Source: Stictocephala bisonia
Taxonomy: Eukaryota; Arthropoda; Insecta; Hemiptera; Membracidae
Length of the DNA: 64,000 nt
Direction of reading: 5' to 3'
Assembly: GCA_035578905.1 (NCBI GenBank)
Contig: JAQJVL010000003.1
Location: forward strand, 8,702,509 to 8,766,508
Part shown: piece after piece, positions 36,446 to 48,478 of the stretch
How the letters are laid out: each line of letters starts with the position of its first letter
How positions within the stretch are numbered: position 1 is the first letter of the stretch
Translations under genes and position numbers: made by a program
Notes under the pieces: model-generated
Database searches by the model: none
The model's input: the letters and a program-made list of their open reading frames with translations, nothing else
Told to the model about the DNA's origin: nothing

Positions 36446-37980
36446 ATTTTTACTTGGTTTTATTCATTTTAACGGCAACTTTTTATATAAGTCATTAGTG
36501 ATTTACTTGACAATGGTTATTTACTTATTAAATATGAGGATATAACTAACCTAAATATAAAATATGATACAAATTTAATATAGTAAAATAAATAATAAAA
36601 ATCATACAGCCTGAAAAAAAACATAATTTTATACTTGATCCTATGTAAATCTATATAATTTTCATTCATCTTGGATTCATTTGATAAAAAGCATGTTAAA
36701 TAAATTTCATATAAGAAAAATATCAATTTATTTATTTAAAAAAAATTTTACTGTAAAAAATTGTTATAAATATATTAGTTCACAGATGATCACAAACTTT
36801 TGATGGTGCACTTTTTTATTGTAAACAATTTAATATCCATATAACAGCATTCTGAAATGTGGTTTAAACACTTTATAATACCAAAACATATAACATACCA
36901 ACAACTTTCAACTCTTCAAGACGTTCAATTTTTGGATATATATTTTCCCTGTAATTGTCTTGAACAGGTTGGTAAATTATTTGTAAAAATAAAGTATCTT
37001 TTGAAAATATAAACCAACATTTAATCCTAAACAAGAAAATTCACAAAAATACACGATTATCATAAGATAAAATATGATTAGTTTTAAGTTTTAACGGTAA
37101 AATAATCTATTATTTGATTATGTCTAAAGTAAAACTAAAACTAACGATAGAAAACAACGACACAATGTTTTAAACAAGGAGTAATAGTTATTACGTTTTT
37201 TATGAATTGTTGTAATATTCAATACAGTATTCATATTCTTATGACGGTTTACTCAAATTTCCCATTTTTATGAAAAAAGGAAGCAAATTAATAGTAAATT
37301 CACTGAAACGTTTCACTTTGTTGCATTTAAAAGTTCACTATACTTCTTATATGTTTGCTGTTTTATGTATAGTTTTATGATGCAAATTTAAATTGACTTT
37401 ATCATGGCTTCTTTGTTAATCGGGTTTAGCTTAAAATTTATTTTATTTAATTAGTTTTTTAAATTTTTAAATTCTATTATAACTATTCTACTTCCACTTT
37501 TTTTCTGTTACTGCTAAATATTTTATCGATTGAGATAACGGTTTTGTTTTTTAAGGAATTTTTTCGTTGTTAATTCTGGGAATAAACGGAAAAGTTATGT
37601 TTGAAAACCATTTTTTAACTAATTTGAACGAAAGGAAAACTGTACGATAGTAACCGCATTACATTTATTAAAGGAAATGAAATAGAAAAGTCTTAGGGAA
37701 AATCCAGGTTGATCCATTAAACTTCTGTCAGGATTAGAACTTTTGGCAAGCTTCAGTTTTATTATGCTTTTATTCTCCAGACAATTATTTTCTTTTACCT
37801 TAAATGCTTTATTTTACCTGTAACTTGTATATAGTCATATACCTATTTTTAATGTTTATTATAGTTTATTATAAAAAAATATGATAATTTTCCATTCGGT
37901 TTGTTTTACTAGTATGGGTTTATTTGTAAGAGTCAGTTTATTGTCAAGTAACACTATTGAAATAAATATTTTTTTCCAAT
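36446..37980. other. AT-rich intergenic sequence
   Basis: No gene, repeat or element recognised in about 1.5 kb. Confidence 0.6.
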
Positions 37981-37984
37981 TTTT

Positions 37985-38100
37985 TTCAATTCAAAAGTAT
38001 CTTTATTTCACAAAAAACACATGAAAAATGTACAAAACTAATCTAATAAACAATAAATTAAACCGCGTACTTTATGTAAACTTCTTGGAAAGTACTTCCA
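37985..38100 (-). repeat. possible LINE 3' end, antisense
   Basis: On the minus strand the sequence ends TGAAATAAAGATACTTTTGA then ATTG, a form common at Jockey-like 3' ends. No coding remnant is attached. Confidence 0.35.
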
Positions 38101-38149
38101 ATTTTCCAAGAAAAAGCACAAACCTTCTTGAAAATGCAACGCATTCTTA

Positions 38150-38480
38150 CTTTATTACTGTACTTAACCCCGCCTTAATGTTTTATAGACATACCATTAT
38201 AAGGTTAGCCAGTCCTGTAGACAACAATGCCTCGGGGAATATGACGTCATCACTATGACGTCAGAGGAATAATTACATTCCGCTCACCGTTATAATAGGG
38301 TCTACCTCAGTTGTCGTTACGCCTTGTTGGACTCGACTTTGTTACATAATGAAAATCTGGTATTTCGTTACGTCTCGTTGCGTTTGTAATAAGGCAAAGC
38401 AATATTCTTTAATCTCCAGCTTTTCTGTGTGGCATTAGTTAAAAGAATGGTTTAAACAAAATATTGAGTTAGACTGTTTT
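38150..38480 (+). repeat. dispersed element D with paired CRE palindromes, copy 3
   Basis: AGCCAGTCCTGTAGACAACA, ATGACGTCATCACTATGACG, TTATAATAGGGTCTACCTCA, TTTCGTTACGTCTCGTTGCG and CTCCAGCTTTTCTGT follow in the same order as the other two copies. Both TGACGTCA sites are intact. Confidence 0.8.
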
Positions 38481-39504
38481 AAGAATTTGTCCTTATTTAT
38501 CTCCTAATAAAATACAAAAAGGAAACGGAGTATATGTCTTGCTTTTTTTTAAGTAGCAGTGATAAACTAGATTAACACGTTCCAAGTTGTTGACATATAG
38601 GCCTAAGTAATAAATTATTGAAATCAAAGTCTAAGTGATCTGAAGGAACAGTAAACACCGACACCAATCACGTAAAGACGGAAGATTGACGTCTCACGTC
38701 ATCCCGTCAACTAAAATGTTTGTAACATATAATTGCTCCTATGTCAAATGAGTAAATCCAGTCTCAATCTATTCCACTTACTTAATATATACTTTATATA
38801 TTATATTATTTTGCTGTACGCTGTTTTTGGCGGGTTTCCAGTTTTATAACAGAGATTGTTTATCAGAACATGTAATTGCATGTTTATGTAAAACCAAAAT
38901 TTACTATAGTTAATTATGGCGTTAGTCGTCTTAAAAATTACAGTACTAATTTAAAAATATTATTTCTTTAAACTAAAATTTTAATAATTATATTACAATA
39001 TTAACCAGTATCAATAATAGTCTATAAGACTACAAACAAATTTATTAAGAATATTTTATTGTATAGTTTCCAAATAGCCTTAAATGCTAACAATAAATAA
39101 TTATAGACATATGACAGTAAACATTTTTCACAAAGAAAACCCACTGTTAATTACGGACGTTTTGCTTTTTAGTCATTTTCAAAGGAAAAATTCTGAACCG
39201 AAATTACCACAAACTTTATATTTCCTTATTAAAGGTGAAATATTTGGTGTCTTTTTACTTTTTAAAATTATTTTATGGTAAATTATTACAGTATTGTAAT
39301 AAGCTTATTTTAAGAAATGTATATATTGACGGAGATTCAAAATTTGTGCTGTATTTAATCTACTTGAAACTATGAGTTAACATGTTTCTAATGACAATTT
39401 ATAATATTGTAAACATTTATGTAAACTTTAGCTCAAACAGACAATTTAAATACTGTACATTACTATTTAACGTTTCGTATTACTAGTTTTAGTAATTTTT
39501 ATCG
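38481..39504. other. AT-rich intergenic sequence
   Basis: No gene or element recognised. Confidence 0.6.
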
Positions 39505-39887
39505 TAGTTGGAACAAAAATAGTAACGGAATGTGAACTAGTTTTCACTGACCCCAAACTTTACACTTTTATTACGAAAAAACCGTTAATGTATGGCATTT
39601 ATATTTTAATATTGGTCGATAGAAGGGTCATTAGGACTACAACAAGGCAAATAATTAATTTTACGACCTCTATAAGTCAAGAAAACAATGTTTCAGGAAT
39701 TTGATAAAACGCTTTTATTCTCGAAAATTTACAATTCAAAAATTTATAAAACTTATGGAAAACATTCCTATCAACCAGGTATTAAAATATAAATGCGATA
39801 CATTAACGTGGTTTTGAGTAATAACGGTGTAAATTTGGTAAACAGTGAAAACTAGTTAAAATTCCAGTACTCTTTTTGTTCCAACTA
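39505..39887. mobile_element. 383-bp MITE with long terminal inverted repeats
   Basis: Ends are TAGTTGGAACAAAAA and its exact complement TTTTTGTTCCAACTA. Homology between the arms continues inward for about 120 bases (AACTAGTTTTCACTG, CGTTAATGTAT and GCATTTATATTTTAATA are shared). The outermost TA could be the duplicated target dinucleotide of a Tc1/mariner-type insertion. No transposase is encoded. Confidence 0.8.
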
Positions 39888-39954
39888 GGATAAGATCAAT
39901 TGGACTTTTAGTAAAACTTTAATGCTCATATTTTATAACGTACAATTAAACGAG

Positions 39955-40022
39955 GAAAACAATGGTGTCATTAGACTTTTCGTAGGTCTCTTAGTTCCTT
40001 AGGAAACAACCTTCAATAGGGT
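39955..40022 (+). repeat. dispersed 65-bp repeat, copy 2
   Basis: AATGGTGTCATTAGACTTTT, CGTAGGTCTCTTAG and ACAACCTTCAA parallel the copy at 12.78 kb. Confidence 0.55.
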
Positions 40023-40230
40023 GCAATAAGTGGTCTTGTTTGTTACGTGTATTATGCGTGTGAGAGAGAGCCGTGCGGTATTACATGTAGGCAATATGAA
40101 TACTGTAGTCGAATTGCGTCTACCGGTAACAGGCGCTCACGGCTGGACAAACTTCCAAACTGCATGAAGTACTCAGGCGCATGTTTATTTAGCATTATTA
40201 TAAACGATTCATGACTGTTTATTTACTATG

Positions 40231-40491
40231 AATATTTATTTTATTTATTTATTCTTAGGACGCCGATCGTCAAGATATGAGCGAATATGGATTTCGAGTG
40301 CGTTTGATGAGTGAAGATCGAAAGTCGTCATTGTTACAAACAAAGGCCGACTATTCCCTAGTAAGTGACAATAATTGATAGCACAATGACAAATGAACAG
40401 CCGTTGCTTATCAGCTGATCCCTCTAAAAATGTGTTACAACTCTGGAATCGAATTGAGATTCTTTAGCTTTTGACGCTAACTGACTAATTT
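40231..40491 (-). repeat. SINE family B, copy 2
   Basis: On the minus strand: TTAGTCAGTTAGCG (A box), CAATTCGATTCC (B box), GATCAGCTGATAAGCAAC, TAGTCGGCCTTTGTTTGTAA, TTCGCTCATATCTTGACGAT and an (AATA)n tail. Collinear with the copy at 4.45 kb. Confidence 0.75.
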
Positions 40492-40552
40492 TATGACAAA
40501 TAAGACCAGCATTAATAAAACTTCACCCTGACGAAGCTTGAACAACTATTCA

Positions 40553-41329
40553 GATGATATGTAGATAATATTTGGAGATTTTCAATACTTGAGTGTTTAA
40601 GAAACAAACACATTTCGACAGGTATAACAAACTCCTGCCCTCATCAGTTGTACTTACTAACTTAGCCTACATCTAAAACAAATTTATTTTCTTTTTTTTT
40701 AGGTTCGTCTTTGACGGTCGGGGTGAGTTGATCTCGTGAGTACAGGGTGCGAGGACTCCTTCCCCCCGCCTCAGTGGAATTGGAAGCTGGTTGGATGAGT
40801 TGAATATTGTGTCTATTTAAAATAACCTGCTTTTGTTGAATTTTTCATATTTTTGCATTTATTTCGTGTCTCATTGAATATTTATCTATTTAATAACATG
40901 ATCTATGCTCTGTTGATTTTTTTCATATTTTGCATTTATGTTTGTATGTCATTGAGTATTTGGTCTGTTTAATAACTATCTCTGTTTTATGTTGACTGAT
41001 TTCATATTTTGCATTTCTTTTGTATTTCATATTGTGTATTATATTTTGTATAATTATGTTACGTGTGATAGTTGTTTAAGAACTTTTGACTTACAACACA
41101 TTAATATTTAGTATCTAGCATGTAGTATTTAGTATTTTCTGATTTAGTACGAGTTAAGAAAATAGTTTTAAACAAAGGAAAATAGAAAACAAAGGAAAAT
41201 AGTTTTAGATGTGGGCTAAGTTAGTAAGTACACCTGAAGACGGAGCGTTTGATATACCTGTCGAAACATTGTGTTTGTTTCTTAAACACTCAAACATTGG
41301 AAATCTCCAAATATTATCTACATATCATG
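40553..41329. mobile_element. inverted-arm element with hammerhead-like cores
   Basis: Arms at about 40553-40680 and 41201-41329 are reverse complements starting with ATGATATGTAGATAATATTT and continuing through TGAGTGTTTAAGAAACAAAC. Reading outward, the left arm (minus strand) has CTGATGAGGGCAGG, an 11-base loop, CCTGTCGAAA. The right arm (plus strand) has CTGAAGACGGAG...CCTGTCGAAA. The 520-bp centre has a T-rich tract before AGGTTCGTC and a diffuse 87-bp repeat, but no protein. Most likely a Penelope-type terminal pair. Confidence 0.6.
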
Positions 41330-41560
41330 AACAATCCAATGCTGATAAATAACTTTCAAACAAAAACTATTTAGATACTACTCTTTTCACATTGCATTGG
41401 ATATAGCATATACAATCTGTATTAATTTAGTTAATGAAACACGCTTAAGATTAAAATGTTTAGTATGGAGGAAATAAAGGATAAATAGTTTTATTTAAAC
41501 ACATCTAGGCCTAGTTAAGAATACAACAGTAGTAAGTTTGTACAAATGAATACTAAAACA

Positions 41561-42532
41561 TTGTTAGTGCAAAATGACACATCGTATTGTTTATCCATTG
41601 AACATGGTAACTATATTAGTGAGATAATAGTTGACAAAATGACACATCGTATTGTTTGTTTATCCATTGAACATGGTAACTATATTAGTGAGATAATAGT
41701 TGACAAAATGACACATCGTATTGTTTGTTTATCCATTGAACATGGTAACTATATTAGTGAGATAATAGTTGACAAAATGACACATCGTATTGTTTATCCA
41801 TTGAACATGGTAACTATATTAGTGAGATAATAGTTGACAAAATGACACATCGTATTGTTTGTTTATCCATTGAACATGGTAACTATATTAGTGAGATAAT
41901 AGTTGACAAAATGACACAACGTATTGTTTATCCATTGAACATGGTAACTATATTAGTGAGATAATAGTTGACAAAATGACACATCGTATTGTTTATCCAT
42001 TGAACATGGTAACTATATTAGTGAGATAATAGTTGACAAAATGACACATCGTATTGTTTGTTTATCCATTGAACATGGTAACTATATTAGTGAGATAATA
42101 GTTGACAAAATGACACATCGTATTGTTTGTTTATCCATTGAACATGGTAACTATATTAGTGAGATAATAGTTGACAAAATGACACATCGTGTTGTTTGTT
42201 TATCCATTGAACATGGTAACTATATTAGTGAGATAATAGTTGACAAAATGACACATCGTATTGTTTGTTTATCCATTGAACATGGTAACTATATTAGTGA
42301 GATAATAGTTGACAAAATGACACATCGTATTGTTTGTTTATCCATTGAACATGGTAACTATATTAGTGAGATAATAGTTAACAAAATGACACAACGTATT
42401 GTTTGTTTATCCATTGAACATGGTAACTATATTAGTGAGATAATAGTTGACAAAATGACACAACGTATTGTTTGTTTATCCATTGAACATGGTAACTATA
42501 TTAGTGAGATAATAGTTGACAAAACAATAGCT
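41561..42532. repeat. 69-bp tandem array (65-bp variants), about 14 copies
   Basis: Unit anchored on GAACATGGTAACTATATTAG, then GATAATAGTTGACAAAATGA. Units with GTTTGTTTATCC are 69 bases; those with GTTTATCC are 65 and shift the frame. The run of 69-base units at 42041-42535 gives an uninterrupted 23-residue periodic frame (MTHRIVCLSIEHGNYISEII). I treat this as non-coding. Confidence 0.95.
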
Positions 42533-42820
42533 TAATTTGCCTTAATTTACTCATTTCCTGTAGATTATAAGGCAACCAACGTAAACGGTTATTAGTCACA
42601 TGAGAAAGGAGCGGTGCCTCAAGGTATACTTATACAGAAAGGTATTGCCTTCTCTCCAGATTTTCCCTACTTATTTGCATTCGGTCTCTGCCTCTGCCCC
42701 TGGGAATTCCAACTGTCCAAGATTTTGCTTTTGCACTTTGTTCTTTCCACAGTGTGTTCTGTCAACTTCCACTGCCGCTTCCTCATTTGATGGTCTAAAG
42801 GTTCTTCTTTAGCAGCAGCA
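42533..42820. other. spacer with short open frames
   Basis: Slightly less AT-rich. Frames on both strands are short and unrecognised. Confidence 0.45.
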
Positions 42821-42825
42821 GCCCA

Positions 42826-43060
42826 AAGTTCTTTAACAACAATTTGGTCCTGTGTTGTTTTTAATTTATGTAAACGATTTGGAAAAATCAATCTAGGATG
42901 GAAAAATAACCCAATATACAGATGACACGACTCCCAGTCTTAAATATTTCGCAAAAGAAAACCTAGAAATGGAAACAATCATTGAACTGGGTTTATGCAT
43001 TCAGTATTTCCTAGACTTAAACCTGCAAACAAACAAAGCAAAGTTTTATGAGTGGTTTAA
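42826..43060 (+). pseudogene. LINE reverse transcriptase fragment, degraded
   Basis: The plus strand reads QFGPVLFLIYVNDLEKS, an in-frame TAG, then QYTDDTT at the position of the YADD catalytic motif (A replaced by T), followed by YFLDLNLQTNKAKFYEWF. The order matches LINE RT motifs around the active site. Nothing on either side extends it. Confidence 0.75.
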
Positions 43061-43936
43061 GCGTGTAATTTTATGTATTATTGATTGAGATTGTAAATAC
43101 AATGTTATTAGCAATTTTATGTTGTTTAAAAGCAAATGAATAATTGATTATGATTATTTAAAATAACTTCTGGCAAATAACTTTACAATATTATTCTGAG
43201 ACACCGGCTTTGCTTGGGCCAGTAACATTTTAGATTTCAACTGGTTTCCAACATTATAGGAAGGGTATTTTCTCCATTTGTATCCAGTGGAAGTTTTTCA
43301 CTAAAAGTAGGTTTGCTGTGCGAAAAGACACTCAATTAAAAAGTCTGAATTATTGTCGTTGGATAAAATGAATTGAATTATGCAAAAAGTATGATTGACA
43401 TTTATATAATTCTGTAACATCTTGGAGTGTTAACACCTTTCAATATCTGAAGGAGTTGTGAATTTGCATTAAAACCAAAAAGAAAATCTCTTAATAATCA
43501 TTATAAAAGTACGTGAACTATTATTATTGTGAAAGACAGTCTCTCCACAATTTTGCAGCTTTAAAAGTAATTGTATTTGATATTTATTTTATGTTAACAT
43601 AATTTTTTATGTACAGACAGGTGTTAATTATTACTTTTTGAGCGTTCATTTTTATAAAAGGAGTAATGATATTTTTGTATTATCAATTCTGCTTGATACT
43701 ATTTAAATAATGAATGAACGAGTTTTGTACAGTTTTAGGTGGTTAAGAAGCTTGGTCTTAGATCCAAGAGGTGAGAGCAATAGCATAACACACTAAGCCA
43801 TGTGTACTTTTTATTTCGGAATTTGTAATTAGCTTTTACTTCTTTGGTGTGTGACAGGGAAAGTCACTTGTTTTATATATTACAAATCTTATTTACTGTA
43901 TTTATTTTATGATATTGTTAATAAAACATTGATAAT
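43061..43936. other. AT-rich spacer
   Basis: No gene or element recognised. Confidence 0.55.
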
Positions 43937-43937
43937 A

Positions 43938-43981
<44 letters not shown>
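43937..43981. repeat. (TA)n microsatellite
   Basis: Pure TA run of about 42 bases. Confidence 0.95.
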
Positions 43982-44696
43982 CATTTTTAAGATTAGATAA
44001 ATAGTCTTCAAAGTTTAAAATAAAAATAATCACAAACACATTAAATATTCTAAAAATAATGAACAAAATAAAAAATGTTAATGGTAAAACTAAATTGATT
44101 GCTCAAAGAGGGTTTCCAGTTAAATCATAAATATTCAACTGTAAAAATATTAACTTATAGTTGAAAGCATTGCAGAATGAATAAGTGATTTCATTTGTTT
44201 TGTGATGTGAGTTTTAAAATTAAAACCGTTATTAGGAGAGGGTGATTACTCAAGAACTAAGGGCGATCCATAACGTTAATTGGTCCAGTGAAGCACTTCA
44301 CCCCTTTTTAGACGTTCGTTCATCACACTTTGATAGAAGGAGGGTTGATCTTAAATTAACTACGATTGCTGTTGGAGGAGTATCATCTTACCAATTTTTA
44401 AATTCAATTTAAAAACTTGAATAGTTCAATTGGAAAGTATTTTAATAAATTATTCTATGAGCTGGATGTATAAAAATGTTTTCCTTAGACTCCAAACTAT
44501 CAACATTTATAACTAAAAAAGGAAGAAAAAATAATGGCTATGTTTGACTTGAAAAAAATATGTAACCTAGTAAGCATTAAGTATTCCTTTCATTTTTGAG
44601 ACCAAGATTAAAGATAATAAACATTCACCCTTATTCCGATAATGTTAAAAATTAAAACTAAATATTTTTTTTAAACAGCTTTGTTCATAATCTGTA
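43982..44696. other. AT-rich spacer
   Basis: No feature recognised. Confidence 0.55.
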
Positions 44697-45115
44697 TACA
44701 GGGTGGGAACAATTCTGATACAACTCGCTACGTGAAAAGATCATAGGTATTATCCGGACTTATACAAATAAAGAGACAGTGGCCTTGTTTGAGATCTGCA
44801 TTACTGGGTGTTATTTAGGGAAAAACTGTAAGCGTGAGAGTGCCATGAGTTATTTATGTAGGCAACAAAATATATGACGTTGATAAGATTATATTCTTAC
44901 AATTTTCATACAAAATATTTGAAACATACTCATTGACTGAAACCAAAGCAGGGGTTTCCCAAAATATCGGTTTTAAAATATTTTTGAGGTACCGACACTT
45001 TATTAAAGCAACTATCCCACACAAGTAATTATTGAATATTGTACTTAAAAAACCCTCCTTTAGCCATTCTCCACGAACCTGAAATATTTTCAATGGGCTG
45101 AATACAAAAATAACC
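44697..45115. mobile_element. possible transposon-derived segment
   Basis: Begins TACAGGGTGGGAACAATTCT, an edge style frequent in repetitive insect elements. A 79-codon minus-strand frame at 44854-45093 (MKIFQVRGEWLKEGFLS at its start) is unbroken but not assignable. The 141-bp array starts directly after it. Confidence 0.3.
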
Positions 45116-45119
45116 TTAA

Positions 45120-45790
45120 GTGAAAGTGTTGAGATAGAGCAAAGGCGTCAGTCATGGTGTAGAAATATTCAGATAGTTTAACCTTGAATAAAGATCACAT
45201 AATCAGAGTAAGGGGCTGAAACATCCGTAATGCTTTGAATACCAAACATAACCTAAAAGGAAGTCGTTTAGATGTATGGCAAAAGCGTCTGTTGTAATGT
45301 AACAATATTATGTAGATCGTTCACACTTGAATACAGATCACACAATCTGAGAAGGGGCTGAAACATCCGTAATGCTTTGAATACCAAACATAACCTAAAA
45401 GGAATGTTTTAGATGTATGGCAAAATCGTCTGTCGTGATGTAACAATATTATGTAGATCGTTCACACTTGAATACAGATCACACAATCTGAGTAGGGGTT
45501 GAAACATCCGTAATGCTTTGAATACCAAACATAACCTAAGATGAATATTTTAGATGTATGGCAAAAGCGTCTGTCGTGATGTAACAATATTATGTGGATC
45601 GTTCACACTTGAATACAGATCACACAATCAGAGTACGGGGCTTAAACTATAAACAAAACTTTGAGATAAGGCAAATGTGTGTCTCATAGTGTAGATATAT
45701 TTTGAAGATGGTTCACACTTGAATACAGATCACACAATCAGAGTAAGAGGCTGAAAATATACGTAATGCTTTAAATACCAAACATAACTT
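45120..45790. repeat. 141-bp tandem array, about 5 diverged copies
   Basis: GAAACATCCGTAATGCTTTG recurs at 45218, 45360 and 45501. GTTCACACTTGAATACAGAT occurs in later units. Outer units are strongly diverged. Confidence 0.9.
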
Positions 45791-46006
45791 TCCACTGTTT
45801 TTTTAAAGGCTATAACGAATCATTCAAACGAGTTATTTTACATTTGGTTCCGATAAAATACCACTCTTCTAATAAAATACCTGATATTAACTAAATACTA
45901 CTATTCCTTTTATTTTCGATATAATCTTTTTAGCAAATTTAACACTGCCACTAAATAGTCAAGGCGTTTTTTAGTATGAATATATCAGATTTTTGTTTTT
46001 TATTAA

Positions 46007-46008
<2 letters not shown>

Positions 46009-46048
<40 letters not shown>
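46009..46048. repeat. A40 tract
   Basis: Uninterrupted run of about 40 A after TATTAAAT. It may be the tail of a retroposed sequence lying to its left, but I see no recognisable body. Confidence 0.9.
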
Positions 46049-46049
<1 letters not shown>

Positions 46050-48095
46050 GTATAATATGGAACCGACGGCAGAGTAGACTAAACGTTCGGACTTTGAAAA
46101 TTTATTAGTTTGCAAAATTGTTAAGATCAGTAACTAAGATGCATAAATATGATAAAATCGAACAATAATATAGACAAATACCAATAACAAAATTACAGGA
46201 TCTGAGGTAAAGTTTTAGTTTGTTACGGTTGACATTGCTATTTGTTGGACATTTTCTCAACCTCTACTCCAGTGGGGTTTGGTGGATAAAGTTGTACTAA
46301 ATTACTCAGCAAGACTTTCCTTAACAATTGCTCTATAAAATTAACCTATCTTATCATAATTGTTTATAATATTACTTGCTTTGTGAATATTTGCAGTTAT
46401 TAGTACTAATTGATTAATAATTTTTGATAAAACCTGACGGAAATATCAGAAAAGTTTAGTTAATGGCTAAAAAGTCAGTAGTCAAAATCAGTAGTCTTTT
46501 TAATAGTTAGGTGAAAAGTAAGAATACGTATACCGAGATCACTGAACTGAAAATAATTATGAAATCTAAGAAGTATAGATGGAGGTCAACCGTAATAAAC
46601 ATTAATAGTCACCAATTAAGGTCTAAAAGAACTTTTTACGTAAGAGACTTTGCCCATTTTAAAGCATACTACAGCTTAGTCTGCAATACTGTAAGGGACC
46701 AACTAATGTAAACACACCATTATACAGTATATTACATTTTTGTTACATATTAACTCATTATTAAACACATATAAGCCACCTGAACATTTATTTTATGTTT
46801 TGATTTACCTATAATATAATTGGCATTTTTAATTTATTACATAATATAAGTAATTTATTGTTGTTGAATAACTGTGAAAATTCTAAATTAGAAGTTATTA
46901 ATCGTATCAAGGTGACAGTTCAATATAAAATTATATATTGGGCAACATTTATTAAGGATGAATGTGAGAATTGAAAGTAAACAATTGATCTTTGTCCTTA
47001 GATTTCCTTTAATACGATTTTATGTAATGGTGTAGACCACTTAAGTGTTTAAAGATCTCATTACAAAGTCAACGGTGTTGGTAATTCACGCCAATATTTC
47101 TTTTGTAATTAAAACTAATCAAGAAAGTAATTCAGTTCAGCATTTCACAGGATGGAAACATGTTTACAAACATTGATATTGCATTCGTTCTTTTATATAT
47201 TTCTAATAAACATTCTTTGATTACAAATCTAATTTATTTCTTTGGAAGTTTCTTGTCGAAATTGATTGGATCCAACTCTTTTATGAGATATATGATATGC
47301 ATATATATATATCAAGAAAGGGATTGATATCAAAAATAATAAGATAATCTTTTTTTGTAAATTTTAATCCAGCCAAAAAAATTTTCGTAACTGGCATTCA
47401 AAGCCCTACAATGTATATATAGTGACGTATATTTCATATCTATTTAAGAAGGGCATTAGTTAGAAAAAAGAAAAAAAGATATTGGTGTAATTATGTTTTG
47501 AATGTGTCATAATATTTAAGTTTTCCTTGACACATGTTGATCGTTCCTGTGTTTGGATTCATAAATGTTTTTCTGACTGTACTTATCTTTTAATATGATA
47601 ATGCCTCAATTTGGCATTTTAACATGTTAATAACCTTTGATTTTAACAATTATAGTCAAATTAAAAATTTCATTAAAAAAATTAAGCTGTTCTCCACCAA
47701 TACATGGTGTGTGTACACATGATGTTACATGGTTGATAAACTTTGGAATTTGATTCAAACATTACAATTTTGGACGTATTTAAAAATAAAATTCGAATAT
47801 ATTAACAATAAAAAATCTACAAGATACAATATTTATATGTGATCCCTGGGGAAATAGAATTAAATAGATAGTATATAGTAATGGCATTTTGATTATACAC
47901 CATGAAACCACCATGCCATTACGGATCTATCCCATGCAGTATTCTGAGTGGGTATTTTTTTTCGTCACATAGACTACAAGCACAGGTTATCACATAACAA
48001 GTCTTTTTGCGTATTATCAAAATATTTTAGTTTAGCAACTAATTGTTGGTATTTCCTTGACTTTATTTCAATGTAATAAAAATACTAAAAACAGT
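46049..48095. other. AT-rich intergenic sequence
   Basis: No gene, array or element recognised in about 2 kb. Short frames only. Confidence 0.6.
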
Positions 48096-48097
48096 TA

Positions 48098-48305
48098 AAG
48101 GATGTCTTATTTAACCAGATGAAGATAGGAATAAGAATACCTAGTACCGACGGCTTAAGGGTCAGTTCGAACCACCGGGCAGGCGGGCTGTGTGTAAGGA
48201 AGAGATCGCTCAGCCAGTCACCCATCCAAGGGACAGCCACCCTTGATGTTGCTGACTCCGTTATCTTGCGATAACGTCAGAACCCTTCGGTCAAGGACTG
48301 CTATA
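48098..48305 (-). repeat. retroelement 3' end with 5S-like block
   Basis: The edge GTCTTATTTAACCAGATGAA matches the LINE 3' end at 11.9 kb (antisense). Further in, CACCCATCCAAG, GATGTTGCTGACT and TTATCTTGCGAT follow the order of antisense 5S rRNA internal sequences, as in several SINE3 or RTE-type 3' regions. The patch is GC-rich compared with its surroundings. Confidence 0.45.
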
Positions 48306-48385
48306 CTAACGCATTATATTGAATAAAATTAAATATAAATTTTAATTTTATTTTTATATGCTGTCAGAATTTTAGTAAATTATAT

Positions 48386-48478
48386 ATATAACCTAACTTA
48401 ACTCCTAACCTAACGTAATCCCTAACCTAACCTAACTCCTAACCTAACCTAACCTAACTCCTAACCTAACCTAACCAT
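48386..48478. repeat. interstitial telomere-like (CCTAA)n tract
   Basis: About 15 CCTAA-type pentamers, interrupted by ACTCCTAA and GTAATC variants. The complement TTAGG is the usual insect telomere repeat. Confidence 0.85.

Noticed and set aside
48200..48290. A 5S rRNA gene on the minus strand
   Set aside because: Only parts of the order of 5S internal blocks are visible, with many differences. It fits a retroelement 3' region better.
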